From Peribolospora baueri (lineage: Eukaryota > Basidiomycota > Peribolosporomycetes > Peribolosporales > Peribolosporaceae), in the NCBI GenBank assembly GCA_029717555.1, contig JAMDHS010000018.1, positions 219,988 through 283,987 of the forward strand: a stretch of 64,000 nucleotides of DNA. Direction: 5' to 3'. The notes under the pieces were generated by a model that made no database searches, was not told the DNA's origin, and worked only from the letters and a program-made list of their open reading frames with translations. Positions 23,291 to 35,000 of the stretch are shown here, in pieces (the stretch's first letter is position 1; every line of letters begins with the position of its first letter). A program made the position numbers and the translations under genes.

Positions 23291-23625
23291 GGTTGTCGTC
23301 GATCGAGACGGGCTCTGCTGCTTGCTTGTTTGTGTATGAAGGTACTCGACGTATATACCGTTGTAAATGGATGAATCGATTCGCTTGGTGGGAACGTCCG
23401 TTCCCTTTCGCCTGTAATCGGACGACGGCCGGAAGATGACCGCTTACAGAAAGAGGCCCGTGCGCGAGCGTGGTCCACCAAGCGTCGGCCGTATCGATCA
23501 CTTCGACCATTTTTGCTTCTTCCTCGACTACCACCCTTTCTGGTCTCCGTTGTCCGTTCGCTCGGCGCCTCATCAGAAGCGTACGTGTCAGTGCTTGGTT
23601 TTTGCACGGCCGTCCAGGGGGCGAC
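23291..23625. other. Intergenic region, P450 to WRAP53-like
   Basis: 335 bp between tandem plus-strand genes: P450 3' UTR and the promoter/leader of the WRAP53-like gene. Nothing else is seen. Confidence 0.45.
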
Positions 23626-26266
23626 ATGGAGGACGACGTACGCGACGACATCGACTACTACATCCCCGCGGCGGGGACGAGGAACGACGTCAACTCTCTC
23701 GTCGCCGCCGCCGACCTCAACGCTTCAGCACCGGACTCGAGCATCTGCGTGACAGGCTACGGTCCTTCCGCTGAAGAGAAGTTTCTTCTTGATCCACAAT
23801 CAGAACTTGAGCCGGGGCAGCAGCTGGGATGGCAGCAAGACCCGTCTTCGTCCAACACCTATTACGTTGATCCCGCCCAGCCCGAAGCCCCGACGTATGA
23901 TTTCCTGCAGCAGCCTAAGGTGGTCATCACGGCTCCTGTTTGCACAGCATCTCGAAGCGGGCAAGTAGATGGTAGCGGAGGAGATGGCACTGATGAGAAA
24001 AGCCGTAGGATATTTTGGAGGAGGGCGAAGTGGTGAGATCCGTCTCATCTCTTTTGACGGTGTAGCGGTGATCGAATGCGTCAGATGGACTGATCAGGCA
24101 AGTCGTCTTTGTCCGTTCTCTTTTCCAACTTGTTCTTGCCCTTCATTCCTTTGCTCAGGTGTCCAGACGGAAGTCACGCGCTAACCATCAGCGAGGACCG
24201 TTCGATAGGAATCTTTCAATTGTGAGAGAGAAAGGTTTACTCCCTGTTGCAGGCCGGACTAAGCGGTCTCCATTTGTCTTCGCGGCCTTCCTCGTCCGTT
24301 CACAGACCATCTGACGTCTGCTTGGGAACAGGGAAGCTAGGTAAGCGACAGAGTCGCCTTGGACCAGCTTTACCATGAACCCTATACGCAGGCTCACATG
24401 TCTTCTCGCCCACAGATGTCAACGCATCCCCCCCACCTCGATCAGAAACCCCGTGGAAACCCATGGACCCGTTCTATCGCACCCCTTCCCCCATTCTTGA
24501 CGCAACCTGGTACCCGGGAGCGACATGCGCTGACGAGGCCAGCTTCTGCTACGCTCTCAGCACGGGAGAAGTGCCTGTACGGCTCGTGGGCGCAACGGAT
24601 GGGCGCGTGAGTCCGCGCATCGAAGCGCCTCCTCCCGGATCCTCCCCGTTGCTCCGTCTCCGCTGCCCATGTCGAGGCCAGTTGCTCGTGCATGAGGGAG
24701 GCTAACTGCGAACGGACGACTTCGTCCTTTTGTCTTCCTCCGCCCATCGTTCCATACACCTTTTCCGCCTGCACTCCGACGCCCTTCGCCCCCCTTTCCC
24801 TTCCCGACAGCTCCGAGCATCCTACTCGATTATCGATCACAGAGAACGCTTCGTCGCGCCGCACGCTCTTACCTTCAGTCCCGATGGCTCTCAGTGAGTT
24901 GCATGTCATTGTCTTTCATCGCATGCGTCGCGCGCCGAGACTGACGCGCTCGTCTATTCTTGCTCATCCCATCCACACTCAACGCGTTCGACATTTCCAA
25001 CCTCGCCCTTGTCGCTATCCCACCCTTCACACCTTCCCCTGTCTCGATACGATGCTCTCCTCCGCTTTCTCGTAGACTCTGGTGCGCACATTCTTGCACC
25101 ATCACCATCTTCTCCCTCTCCCGACCAGGCTCAGAGCCACTCTCGACACTGAGTCTCAGCCCGTCCCGAAAGTCCCGCCAAGGCCAGAAGGGGTTACTCT
25201 CCTCCCTGGCCTTCTGCTCTGACTGCTCCGGCCTGGTCGCCGCTGGCACCTTTGGGGGGAGCGTCGGGCTTTGGAGGGAGGACCAGGGAAGCGAGTGCCT
25301 GGGGATGGTGAAGGACGTGGAAGGTGGGGGAATTACCCAGGTGGGTCGCCGTTCTGCTCAGGCTCGCTCTTCTTTTCGTTTGCGATTCAGACATCTGAGG
25401 GGAGAGCGCGCCGAAAGGACGGATTCGACGTATTTGCTTTTTCTACGAAGAACTTTTGAATGTGGTCCCGCTTCGGTGTTACTCTACCGCTTCGCCTCCG
25501 CCTTCTAACGCTGTCTTGCCTTTCTTTCGTCCTCTCGCCGTCCATTTTGGCCCAGCTCGCGTTCCACCCGACGTCGTCCCACTCTCTGCTCGCTGCCTCA
25601 CGCCGCTCGACATGTCTCCTCGTCTACGACGTTCGCAACCTCCGCGCCGGGCCCGTGAGCCGCCGTGGACGAGAGGCGCGCACGAACCAGCGCGTGTACT
25701 TTGACGTCGATTGGTGGGGACGATGTGTCGCCGACGGAGGCACGGATGGCAAGGTTAAGGTGGGAAGGTGGGCCGTAGTCGATGGGGAGGGTGAGAAGCC
25801 GGCGGAGGAGGGAGGGTGGAGCGGGAAGACGGCGGTATTCGGCGGAGACGAGGACGAAGCGGTGTGGACATGGCAGGCGCACGACGGTGAGTCTCATCTC
25901 GCATGGCACGTCCGTCTGTCACAAAATCCGACCGTCGGTCCGACTAACCGACGTCCTTCTCATATTCCCCCTCTCCCCTATACGAACCCCCCCTTCACGC
26001 CACGCCACGCCACGATCTGCCGTCGCACAAAAGACACCGTCTCCTCCGCTTCCTTCCACCCCTACCTGCCCCTTCTCCTCACCACGTCCGGCTCTCGACA
26101 CTTCGACCTCGACTCCTCCCCCACCCACACGCCGTCGTCATCATCATCCGCGTCTGCCTCGAGCGACTCGGACGACGACGACTTACGGTCGTCGACGTCG
26201 AGAATGATCAGCGCGGCGGGCGGAGCAAAGGACGGGAGCATGAAACTCTGGAGGATTGGACGATGA
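23626..26266 (+). CDS. WRAP53: WRAP53/TCAB1-family WD40 protein
   Basis: Eight exons: 23626-24032, 24159-24221, 24306-24340, 24416-24606, 24811-24893, 25076-25340, 25556-25886, 26034-26266; 535 aa. After an acidic, probably disordered N-terminus (~125 residues) come WD40 blades with strong WRAP53 marks: WCPDGSHALTISEDRSIGIF, ILDATWYPG, LRASYSIIDHRERFVAPHAL then TFSPDGSQLWCA, TITIFSLSRPGSEPLSTLS, KGLLSSLAF, ITQLAFHPTSSHSLLAASRR, NQRVYFDVDWWGRCVADGG, and VSSASFHPYLPLLLTTSGSR. In animals WRAP53 binds CAB-box scaRNAs and telomerase RNA and brings them to Cajal bodies; the role in fungi is largely unstudied. The C-terminal blade carries a Ser/Asp-rich insert. A 17-bp duplication overlaps the stop codon. 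Splice choices were guided by alignment of the blades; the 182-nt intron at 24894-25075 is unusually long for this gene. Confidence 0.85.
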
Positions 26267-27142
26267 AACTCTGGAGGATAGGCGCCCGCCAAACTCCCTC
26301 CCTTTTTGGTTTGTACCTATCTGTCTGCATACATGTGCTGTTTGTAAGCTTCTCGAGCATCTTTTAAAGAGCGGACGGGCGGGCGCCGTCTATCGATCGA
26401 TTGGATCAAAGGACAAGCAAGCGACGCGAACGAAGTGATGAGATGACGGAAGGAGATCGTTTCAATTCGTCAGGAGTCGTCAAGGCGAAGAACGCGCGAA
26501 CGAACGAACGAACGAACGGACGGACACGAGGAGATGGACAAGGTGCGGTATCGATGCCGCTGCGACCGTCAAGAAGGGGAAGAAGGGAGGGCCTGGAGAG
26601 GAAGGAGGAGGGACAAGAGAGGAAGCAGATGAGACGGAAGGATGAAGACGAAGACGAAGTGGAGCGACGAGGAAAAGCGCGGCTCAGTGAAGTGAGTGCG
26701 TGGCCTCCCCCGTAGCGACTAAACGACGACGATGACGACAATGACTACTACTACTCGACGGAAATGCTCGAGAAAATTAACGATCTGAGATCAACTATGG
26801 CATCCGTCTGTGCCGACCCGAACCTAGCCGAACAATGAATGAAGAGAGGATGCGGCGAGCGAGCGAGCGGACCGGATTTGACTACAAAGCGAGAAACGAA
26901 AATGAACAGGACGGACGGAGTGGATGGATGGATGGTGCAAGAAGAACGAATTAGAGTGGACGAACGACGAGGATGAATATGCGAGCAAGATCCCATGTGG
27001 CGTAATACGGTCGGTGTGAACAAGTGCGTGGGGCGGACCGAGATGGTAAGGACGCGCGAGGCGAGATGAAACGATTGCGAGAAGAGAAGACGAGGCGAAG
27101 GAGCCCCCCCAGTCACGCCGGAGGGCATCGGGAAGGGCTGGT
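26267..27142. other. Intergenic region between convergent WRAP53-like and Bfa1/Byr4 genes
   Basis: 876 bp of purine-rich plus-strand sequence with short microsatellites: CGAA repeats at ~26497-26518, GAAGAC/GAC repeats at ~26640-26660 and GGAT repeats at ~26920-26935. No coding sequence is supported. Confidence 0.5.
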
Positions 27143-30100
27143 TCAAGAAGAAGCAGGAGCAGTGTCGGCGACGGGCAACGAGGCGGCGAGCCTCCGGAGC
27201 TCGTAAAGATGCTCTCTGTCCTCCACCAAAATGGCATCCGCCTCCTCCCCCTCCTCCCCCTCCTCCGCTTCCCCTCCGCCCCCATCCCCGGTCCCGGCCC
27301 CGTGCTGGTCCCCTTCCCTCCGCTCATCTTCATCTTCTCTCCGCCCGCCTCGCCCGCGCTTCCGGCCGCGCCTCCGCTCCCTCGGTATCCAAGCCCTCAT
27401 CTCCTTCCGATGCCTCTCCTCTGCCTCCACGCAAGCCGTCCAAAGCGCGACGTCGATGCCCTCCGGCAACGTCCCCGAGGCGGCTTGCTCCTCGAACCAC
27501 TCCCTCTCCGCGTGGTCGTGGTCGTCGTCGCCGTCGCCGGTCAAGCCGGTGGTGGCGACGGAAAGGTGGGAGGAGGCAGCTGAGGCGACGGAGAGGGCGC
27601 CAATGGAGCATTTGGAGCTGAACGAACGCAGTCGCCGATGCGCCTCGTCCGCGAGCTGGGAGGAAGAAAAGGCGGCGAAGGAGGAAGGGTCCTTGCGCGG
27701 CTCGCCGCCTCTGTCGCTGAAACCTTGCGAGGCGCGCGCGCGGATGGTGGCCTGCTGCCGCTCCTCGTCCTCGTTCTCCTCTGCGTCCTCCTCGTCCACG
27801 TCGGCTCCCGTCCCGTCCACCCCAAACGCGCTATGCTCGCCGACGCCTAAATAACCAGACCCGATCCCAATGTCCAATCCCAACCCCTGGCCGCGCTCCT
27901 CTTCGCCACCCGACGACAGCCTTTTCTCCGCCAGACCGCCTCCCCCACCCCGTCGTCCCGCATGAGCCCCAGCCCCGCACTCGCTCAAGCCGTCCTCATC
28001 GTCGGCAAAGTCGGCGAATGGGTCAGGCTCGTCCTCGCCGGCCCGGCTGAGCCAGCACATGCGAACGGGGTCGAAGACCATATCTCCGACGACGCGGATG
28101 CCTTTGGCGAGGTAGCTCCCACTCCCGCAGCCGCCTTGGCCAACGGTCGGTCCCACCCCGCCGACGCTTGCGCCGCGAGCGGACGAGCCGGCCACAGCGC
28201 CCGCGCCCACGCCCACGCCGGCGCCGGAAAAGAAGGACAAGGAGGCGGTGGAGGAACCGGTGAGCTGAGTGATGAGCGCGGGACGAGTGGACGAGGAGAG
28301 TTGGTTGTTGAACTCTCGCAGGACGCCTTCGTTGCCCTCCCACCGTTGCTTGGCGGGGTTGTAGGTCATATCGCCAATAACTGCGACGCGTGCCGATAAA
28401 GCGAGACAGGTCAGCGACGCTCAGGAAGCATTTTGATTCATGGGTTGCCAGGTTGAACTCACCCTTCGGCGTGCTGGGAGAACTCAAATTCCTAATCAAT
28501 GTCGGCTTCTTCCTCGCCAGCCGTCTCGTCCTCCTCGATTGGACCGCCCCGCCGGCCGCGTTCGTCCCTACCCCGCCTTCCGGTTTTCGCCTCGCCGACC
28601 GCGTTCCAGAGAGCCTGGAGTGAGCGTTCGCTTGAGACATTTTGATCGTCGAGTCGTCCATCCCGGCGGACGGCGACGGTGCGCCAGCGCTCGAACTGGA
28701 CCTCCCACCCGCTCTCGCTCTGCCGTCACCGCCGGACGCCGACGCCGACGAGCCCGGAGAAGACAGGGATATGGAAACGACGGGTGGCTTTGCCTTTGCG
28801 CGCGAGCTGGCCGTCGGCATGGTGAGCCGTACGGCTGCTGAAGACGTTGCCGGGGTGGAGGGTCTGGCGGGAGGTATGACGGGGGAGAAGGAGGGCGAGC
28901 TTGGTCGGTGTTGTTGTTGTTGTTGATATCGGGACGACGCTCGTCGCTGAGCTTGGGCTCCGGACGAGGAAGGGATGGAGGAGGAAGAGGAGGAGGAAGA
29001 GGAAGGTCGTGAGGAGAACGTAGCGAGGACGACCTCGTCAAGGTGCATCGTCGTGGGGCGAGCAAAGGTCGTCGAAACGGACATGGATGACGGCGTGTGG
29101 GACGGAGTGTGGGCCATCCTCGTTCGCATCAGCGCGGCAGGCGACGTCACCGTCGGCGCGTGGGAAGCGCTACCGCTGGTCATCGAGTGGATTCGGTAAC
29201 CTGGAAGGGGCTTCAGGACCGACCCTGTCGACCCGCCCACTCCGAACAACGCACCCGCATCGGCCGCCCTCGAGGCCCTCGAAGCAACCGTCGAAGCGGC
29301 ATACGAAGCCCCTCTGCCGGTGCCACCTCTGCCAACGCCACCACCACTGCCTCCACCGAACCCATTCACGCTTCCGGTCACATCGAAAAAGTTGGGCAGG
29401 GACCGCTTTTTAGAAAGCCTCTTCTGCCGCTCCGCCGCCGCCGCCGCCGCCGCTGCTGCTGCTGCTGCCGGAGCCAACATGGACGAGGAGGAGGCCGTCG
29501 CGCCGGATCTGGAGACGAAGGCAGAGGCGAGCGGCGAGGAGTGGTTGGCAGCGGCTTTTTTATGTCGTGACGGCTGCGAGGCGGCGGCCATGGCGGTCTT
29601 GATGAGCCGCGCGGGTTTTACGTTGGAGGCCGCCGGCGGCGGAGGCGCCGGGCGAGTGGACGTCTGCGCGTCGTTCCTCTGCATCCAGCTAGGCAGGGAA
29701 GACGGGGATGGTCTGAAGACCTTGTGTGTGAGGCTCTTCGCCCTCAGCCGACTGGGACTGAGGTCCATGTCGTCCGTGATGACGAGCCCGCTCTCCACGT
29801 CCCCATCCTCCACTTCGTCCACCAACGGCCCGCTCAAGCGTCCCTTTTTAGCCCCGATGCCGCCGCTGCCACTGCCGCCGCCACCACCACGACGACCACC
29901 ACCACCGCCGAAGGGCCCTCCGCCGATGGAAGGGCGGTTGGACAAGCCATCGCGGAAGCCCGCAATGCCGCTCATCGAACCGAGGATGAGCTGACCCTTG
30001 CTACGCCGGTCGAGCAGGGATTGCAATTTGGCGACCGCCGTCATACCGTTCACTCCGCCGGCGCGGCCTGGACCGGCGGCTGGACCGGTGGAGATGGTAG

Positions 30101-30968
30101 GGTCGTCTTCCCCGTCCAGTGCCGGTCCGTCGAATAAGCCGTCCGGCAAGACGAGCCCATCCAACAAACCGTCCTCGCCGTTGGCGTCGTCGTCCAAGTC
30201 GACATCGCTCTCCGGCGCGCTCACGCTTGCGGCCGAGCTCGTGGCCGTGCTGGGGCTCGCGTGGAGCGAGGCGGCGGCAGAAGAGGTGCTTGCCAGGACG
30301 GATTTGTGCGGTGTGTGAGGAGGAGCGAGCTGGGGTGTGGCGGTGCCGACTGGCTGTGCGGGGGAGGGGGCGTGGCCCCAGAGGAGACCGTCCTGCTCGA
30401 GAGAAGGATGGGAGCGTTGTCGAGCTATGAGGGGCGACAGCTGTAAATGCTTGACGTCCGGGTCAAGGTCAAAGTCAGCCTCGTCGTTGGCGTCCTCGTC
30501 GGCTTTAGAGGAGAGGGCGAACTTGGCGAGGGAAGGATGGTGAAGCGCATGGGAAGCGGAGAAGCGAGGAGGAGTGGGACGGGCGGCGCAGCAGCTGCTC
30601 GGGGAGGCGGGGAGGGAGATGGAAGTGTTGGAGAGAGGGGTCGACGGGCGTCCGAGTGGGGGGGGAGAGAAGCGGGAGGCCGAGTCGGCGCCGGCGGACT
30701 CGGAGGTGGAACCGGATCCGGAACCGGAGCCCGATCTGGTGTAGGAGGAACCGTGAGCGTCGTCGGGGAGGTCGTCGAGGTCATCGAATGCGTCTCCCGC
30801 GGAGGATGCGCGAGCGGCGCCGGCATCGTCGTCGAAGGGCGACGTGCGTAGACGGCTGAGAAAGGCGGCGGCGGCGGAACGAGGGCCATCGTCGTGGGGG
30901 ATGTCGAAGTCGCCGTCGTCCCAGTCTTCGACGGGAGGGGAGGAGACAAGGAGCGACGCGGACGCCAT
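27143..30968 (-). CDS. BFA1: Bfa1/Byr4-family GAP subunit of the septation/mitotic-exit network
   Basis: Two exons on the minus strand: 30968-28463 and 28380-27143; 1,247 aa. The N-terminus starts DWDDGDFDIP, a conserved acidic opening of the family. A long Ser/Ala/Pro-rich region follows, including RSLPNFFDVTGSVN. The C-terminus carries the two repeated family boxes: VIGDMTYNPAKQRWEGNE (from residue 836, created by the splice) and VVGDMVFDPVRMCW (932-945), then EDEPDPFADFADDED and a terminal YELRRLA. In yeasts Bfa1 (Byr4) pairs with Bub2 (Cdc16) at spindle poles as a two-component GAP that keeps the GTPase Tem1 (Spg1) off until the spindle is correctly placed. The protein is longer than its yeast relatives because of disordered inserts (poly-Ser, poly-Ala, poly-Gly). 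No intron was needed in exon 1. Confidence 0.83.
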
Positions 30969-32013
30969 GGCCTAGGAGGGGTTAGGCAAAGGCAGTAGAC
31001 GTGGATGTGGATGTGGATGTTGATGTGGCTGTGGTTGTGGGATATGGCGGGGCCGGTTCAGTTCAGTTTGTCTGACGCGTTGACCGTCAGCGGAGGGTTA
31101 TCTCGGCGACGAGAGGGATCGCTCTAGTGGGTGCGGCGGTCGTCCACCTCCATCCTATCCGATAGTCGTTCCCTCTCGTGGTATCCGGGTGGAGATGGAG
31201 AAGGTACGAGGTGAAGCGATGCACACGGCGACGGAGGCGGGGAGGCGAGGCGGAGCGAGGAAAGGACCGGCCGGCGGTGTGGGTGTGGGGGAGAGCGAGG
31301 GCGAGAAAGGGGGAGGAGGGAAGGGGAGGGGAGGGGAAGAAGGAGATGGTGGTGATGGGCAAGGAAGGGGACAGCAATGGTGATGGTGATGGTGATGGCG
31401 ATGGCGACGACGACGGCGATGCTGGTGGCGGGCGAAGACGTCGCGAATAGGGCAGGCCGAGTGGGCGGGAAGGCGGATGATTACCATGGGGTTACAAATG
31501 ACGATTACAATGGGATTACAAAAACGACAGCGACGATTAGAACGACAACTACAACGACGACGAACGGCCCCTTAATAAATCGAGCCGCGTCCACTCAAAC
31601 AAAACGCGCGAGGTTTAATTTCAAACGACGTGGCGATTCAAGTCCGGCATTACGGCCGGCGGGGTCGAAAATGAAGTCACTATTACGGTCGGCGTCTAAC
31701 TGGACGGACGGGCGGCGTCGACCGGCATCGCATCGCATCGCCGATTCATTCCCCCCGTCCGATCTCCAAGCCACGCCCAAGAGCGATCCAGTCCTCCTTC
31801 CGCACTCCTCCTAGATAGCGACCCTTCATGGACCTCTACGTCTTTCCCCCAGTCCGACCGAGACACACTCGCCGTGCGCTCGACCGAGGAGATACGAGCG
31901 CGTAATAAGGCTCCCCGACCGTCGGAGACGGGGCGCGGGCAGGGCAGGTGCCAATGGTCCTCGCTTTTACCCGGTGCCATCTACAGTTTCCCTGTCGCTT
32001 TCCCGGTTGGCTC
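30969..32013. other. Intergenic region, Bfa1/Byr4 promoter side
   Basis: About 1 kb between head-to-tail minus-strand genes. It holds 6-bp repeats (GTGGAT) at ~30999-31030 and a GATGGT/GGCGAT microsatellite at ~31375-31430. It is likely the Bfa1/Byr4 promoter plus the CWH43 3' UTR. No gene is supported. Confidence 0.5.
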
Positions 32014-35000
32014 CTAATGGTCGCCTAGGTAGTTGGCCTTCGTGCCGCCTTTGCCCGGAGAGATGGGGTCGAGCGGGTTGTCATAGTACAACGGATGACC
32101 TGCCAGAAAAAGAAAGAAAACACGGCACGGCGCTCAGTCCCCACCGTCCACGCTTTCACGCCGCCTGATCCTGCCCCTCCATCGACCTACCGAAATTCTG
32201 GAACCTGGTTCGGTACGACGATCGCCAGGCCAAACGAAACAAAACAAAACAAAGCAAACGTCAATGCCGAAGCGGACCACCAGCGTCACCGACGCCGAGA
32301 CTCACTTGTGCAATGTCGGGTGATTGACCTGTGCAAGAAAAGAAAAGAAAAGCCAAGGAGGGCAGAAGGGGTGAGAAGCGACCCCGAACGAACGACTTTT
32401 GATCACCACATCTCGACTCACCCTGACACCCGGACGGACATAATCGCCCGGCCACAACCACTCGTCCGGCAGCGTGTCGTTACCGACTCTGTACGGCAGA
32501 GCGTCCGCGTCCGGGCTGATGGCCGTCGAGGGTACGATGAACCGGCCTATCTGCAACTCGGTATCCGTCACCGTCGAACGGCTCACGCGGGCGTAGCCGA
32601 TCCGGTAGAGCCCTCGCCAGCCGATGTATTCGCACCATCGATTCATGTCTTCGGGCCTGCCGACGGGGACGGGGACGACACGTAGACGTCAGACAAGGCC
32701 ACAGGCCTAAGACGGACTGGACTACAGGCGCCGAACTGGGCATGCTCACTCGATGTCAAATATCTTCCCATCTTCGTAGAGAATCTTGTACGGTGCCGGT
32801 CGTTCCGCATGAGGTTTTGTGACCACGTAGCCGCTGGATGGAGGAAAGGACGGGGGAGCGGGGCGGATTGGGTAAACCAAACGTGTTTTTGGAAGCACAG
32901 AACCACAGAAGCGGGCGGGCGACGCAGGCTCACATGAAAATAGCTCTGAGTGCGGGCGAGGTTGGAGGGATCTGATTCAGCACGATACCGCAACCCGTCG
33001 CCACGCCATCCTCTGACAACTGACAACCACTCACGGGTGTGGATAGGCTTCTTGACCCAATATCCTCGCCAGCTCTCTCGTCTGGAGTTCCCTGTCCAGC
33101 GGATCCTCCTCTTGTCCGTTATGGCTGACGACCACGTGCGTGAGCACGCCATAAATGTCGAGCACAGCGTGAATTGCGGGAGCGAGTTCGCCGTGCGGCG
33201 ACGGCAGCAGATGATGCGTCGTGTTCACAATCGGGAACTGTGGATGCAGTTTGAGGGAGACGAGCGTCGTCATGAGCCAAATGGGCAACCGGGAGGGCCG
33301 TCAAGTCGATGGAGGTGGACGGGCTCACTTTGGACAAGAGAATACAGCCCCAAGTGTGCTGGAGCAGGACATGGGCGAATGTAACGTCAGAGGGGACCCT
33401 CCCATCTCGCTTGGGACAAAATATAAGGAACGCACCTTGTTCGGCCCCGGACCGACGTCTGCGTACTGTACCGAGGGGCAAAGTGACGTGAGAAAACGAG
33501 CGATGACGGACAGACCGCTGCCTCTCACCATTCCCAGCTCGTCCTGTAACCACATTGTCAAATCGCGGTGTCCGTACACGCCACGCTGCAGGTCCGTCTC
33601 GAGCAGGCCGACGACGTCGACTTGCAAGTCTTTCAGCACCTTGCTCATCCGCCGAGTCGAATCGTACATGTTCTGATCGAGGCCGAAATGCACGGTCCAT
33701 ATGCCCGCTGTGACGATGCGATGGTCTGGCAGGTAGGGCGTCGGCGCCGTGGTCGGGGTTCGCAGGACGCAGGTGAGGAAGGAGAGCGCGACGAGGAGGA
33801 GGAGGAGGGGAGTCGTCAAAGTCAGAAGGGAGACGGACGACGTGGCCCTGCCGTTCGTCTTTGCTGAGCGAGACGAGCTCGACCTCCGTATTTGAAGCAT
33901 GCCGACGGCGATGCCGGTCATGACCAACGCAAGCACGCTGTCGCGAGGGACACGTCCCGACCAGTCCAGTTCGATAACCGGCGCATGAGCCGCGGGCGTC
34001 TTTTAAAGAACGCAAGAACGTGTGCATCAAAAGTGTACTCGCCTTCCAGTCCTCTCTCTGAACACCCAACCGCCCGGCACAAAGGCATAAGCAGCCGTGA
34101 GAGTGAAACAGAACGTCAAAGCAAAGTGCACGCCCCACGCGATGCCCCACGTCCTACCCGGCTCGTGGAGGACCACTTCCCTGGCGAAAACGGGAAGAAG
34201 GGCGGGAAGGAAAAAGGCGAGGGCGAGTCCACCGTAAAAGCTTGTCCAGTCAGCGTACATGTGTAAGATGTAGGTGCCTGCGGCGCCGACGAAGAGGAAG
34301 AGGGGTGACGTAGGGGTGCTCGGCGACATGACGGACAGGAGGAGGCCGAGCGCGGCGGCCGTGAAGACGAGGGCGCCATGAGGGACGGGCGTGGGGCTGT
34401 GGAAGCAGGAGGGAGAACGACGGGCGATTATGAGACGCTGGAGGTATGTCCATGAGTCACCGACACCGACACGGTGAAAGCTCACCCTTTGACCGGCCAC
34501 CCCGTCCAAGCCCAAATGATAACGCTCCCGGTATCGTTCAAGAACTCCCACACCGCGAATAACAAACAGCCCAAACCCACTCCGGTAGCCCATCTCCCCG
34601 TCCTCTCTCCCGACACGCTGTCATACGCTCTCAAAGAGCGTAACGCGGCCCCCGGTCGTGGAGAGCGACGAGCGAACTCGTACAGGGCCAGCACGCCCAA
34701 GAGGAGGCCGGGCACGTGGAGACCGCCGTTGGTGGAATTGAGGAACGGCCAGAGAGGGTTGTTGGAATGGTTGGCTTGCTTCGCGAGGAGGGTCAGGAAG
34801 AGACCCAGGACGGAGACTGGCGAGGTGGTAGAGGCGTTACGAGGCGAGGCAAGGTGGTAGAGACGTTACGAGGTGAGACTCTTTTGAGAGAGACAGAAAC
34901 GAGCTGAGAATCCTGCGAGACGCAACTCACCCACGGCCTTCTTCGTGATCCCCCCTTCGTCCCTCACCGTCGCCCAATCCACAGCGAGCGCGATCGAAGC

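Noticed and set aside
24955-25075. Reading LNAFDISNLALVA as a WD40 exon of the WRAP53-like gene
   Set aside because: No AG acceptor allows it to join the preceding exon in frame. The acceptor at 25075 gives SQLWCAHSCTITIFSLSRPG, which matches the family exactly, so this stretch is intronic.
31615-31670. Possible tRNA B-box-like sequence (GATTCAAGTCC)
   Set aside because: No matching A-box at the right distance and no cloverleaf stems could be formed; no tRNA gene was found in the window.
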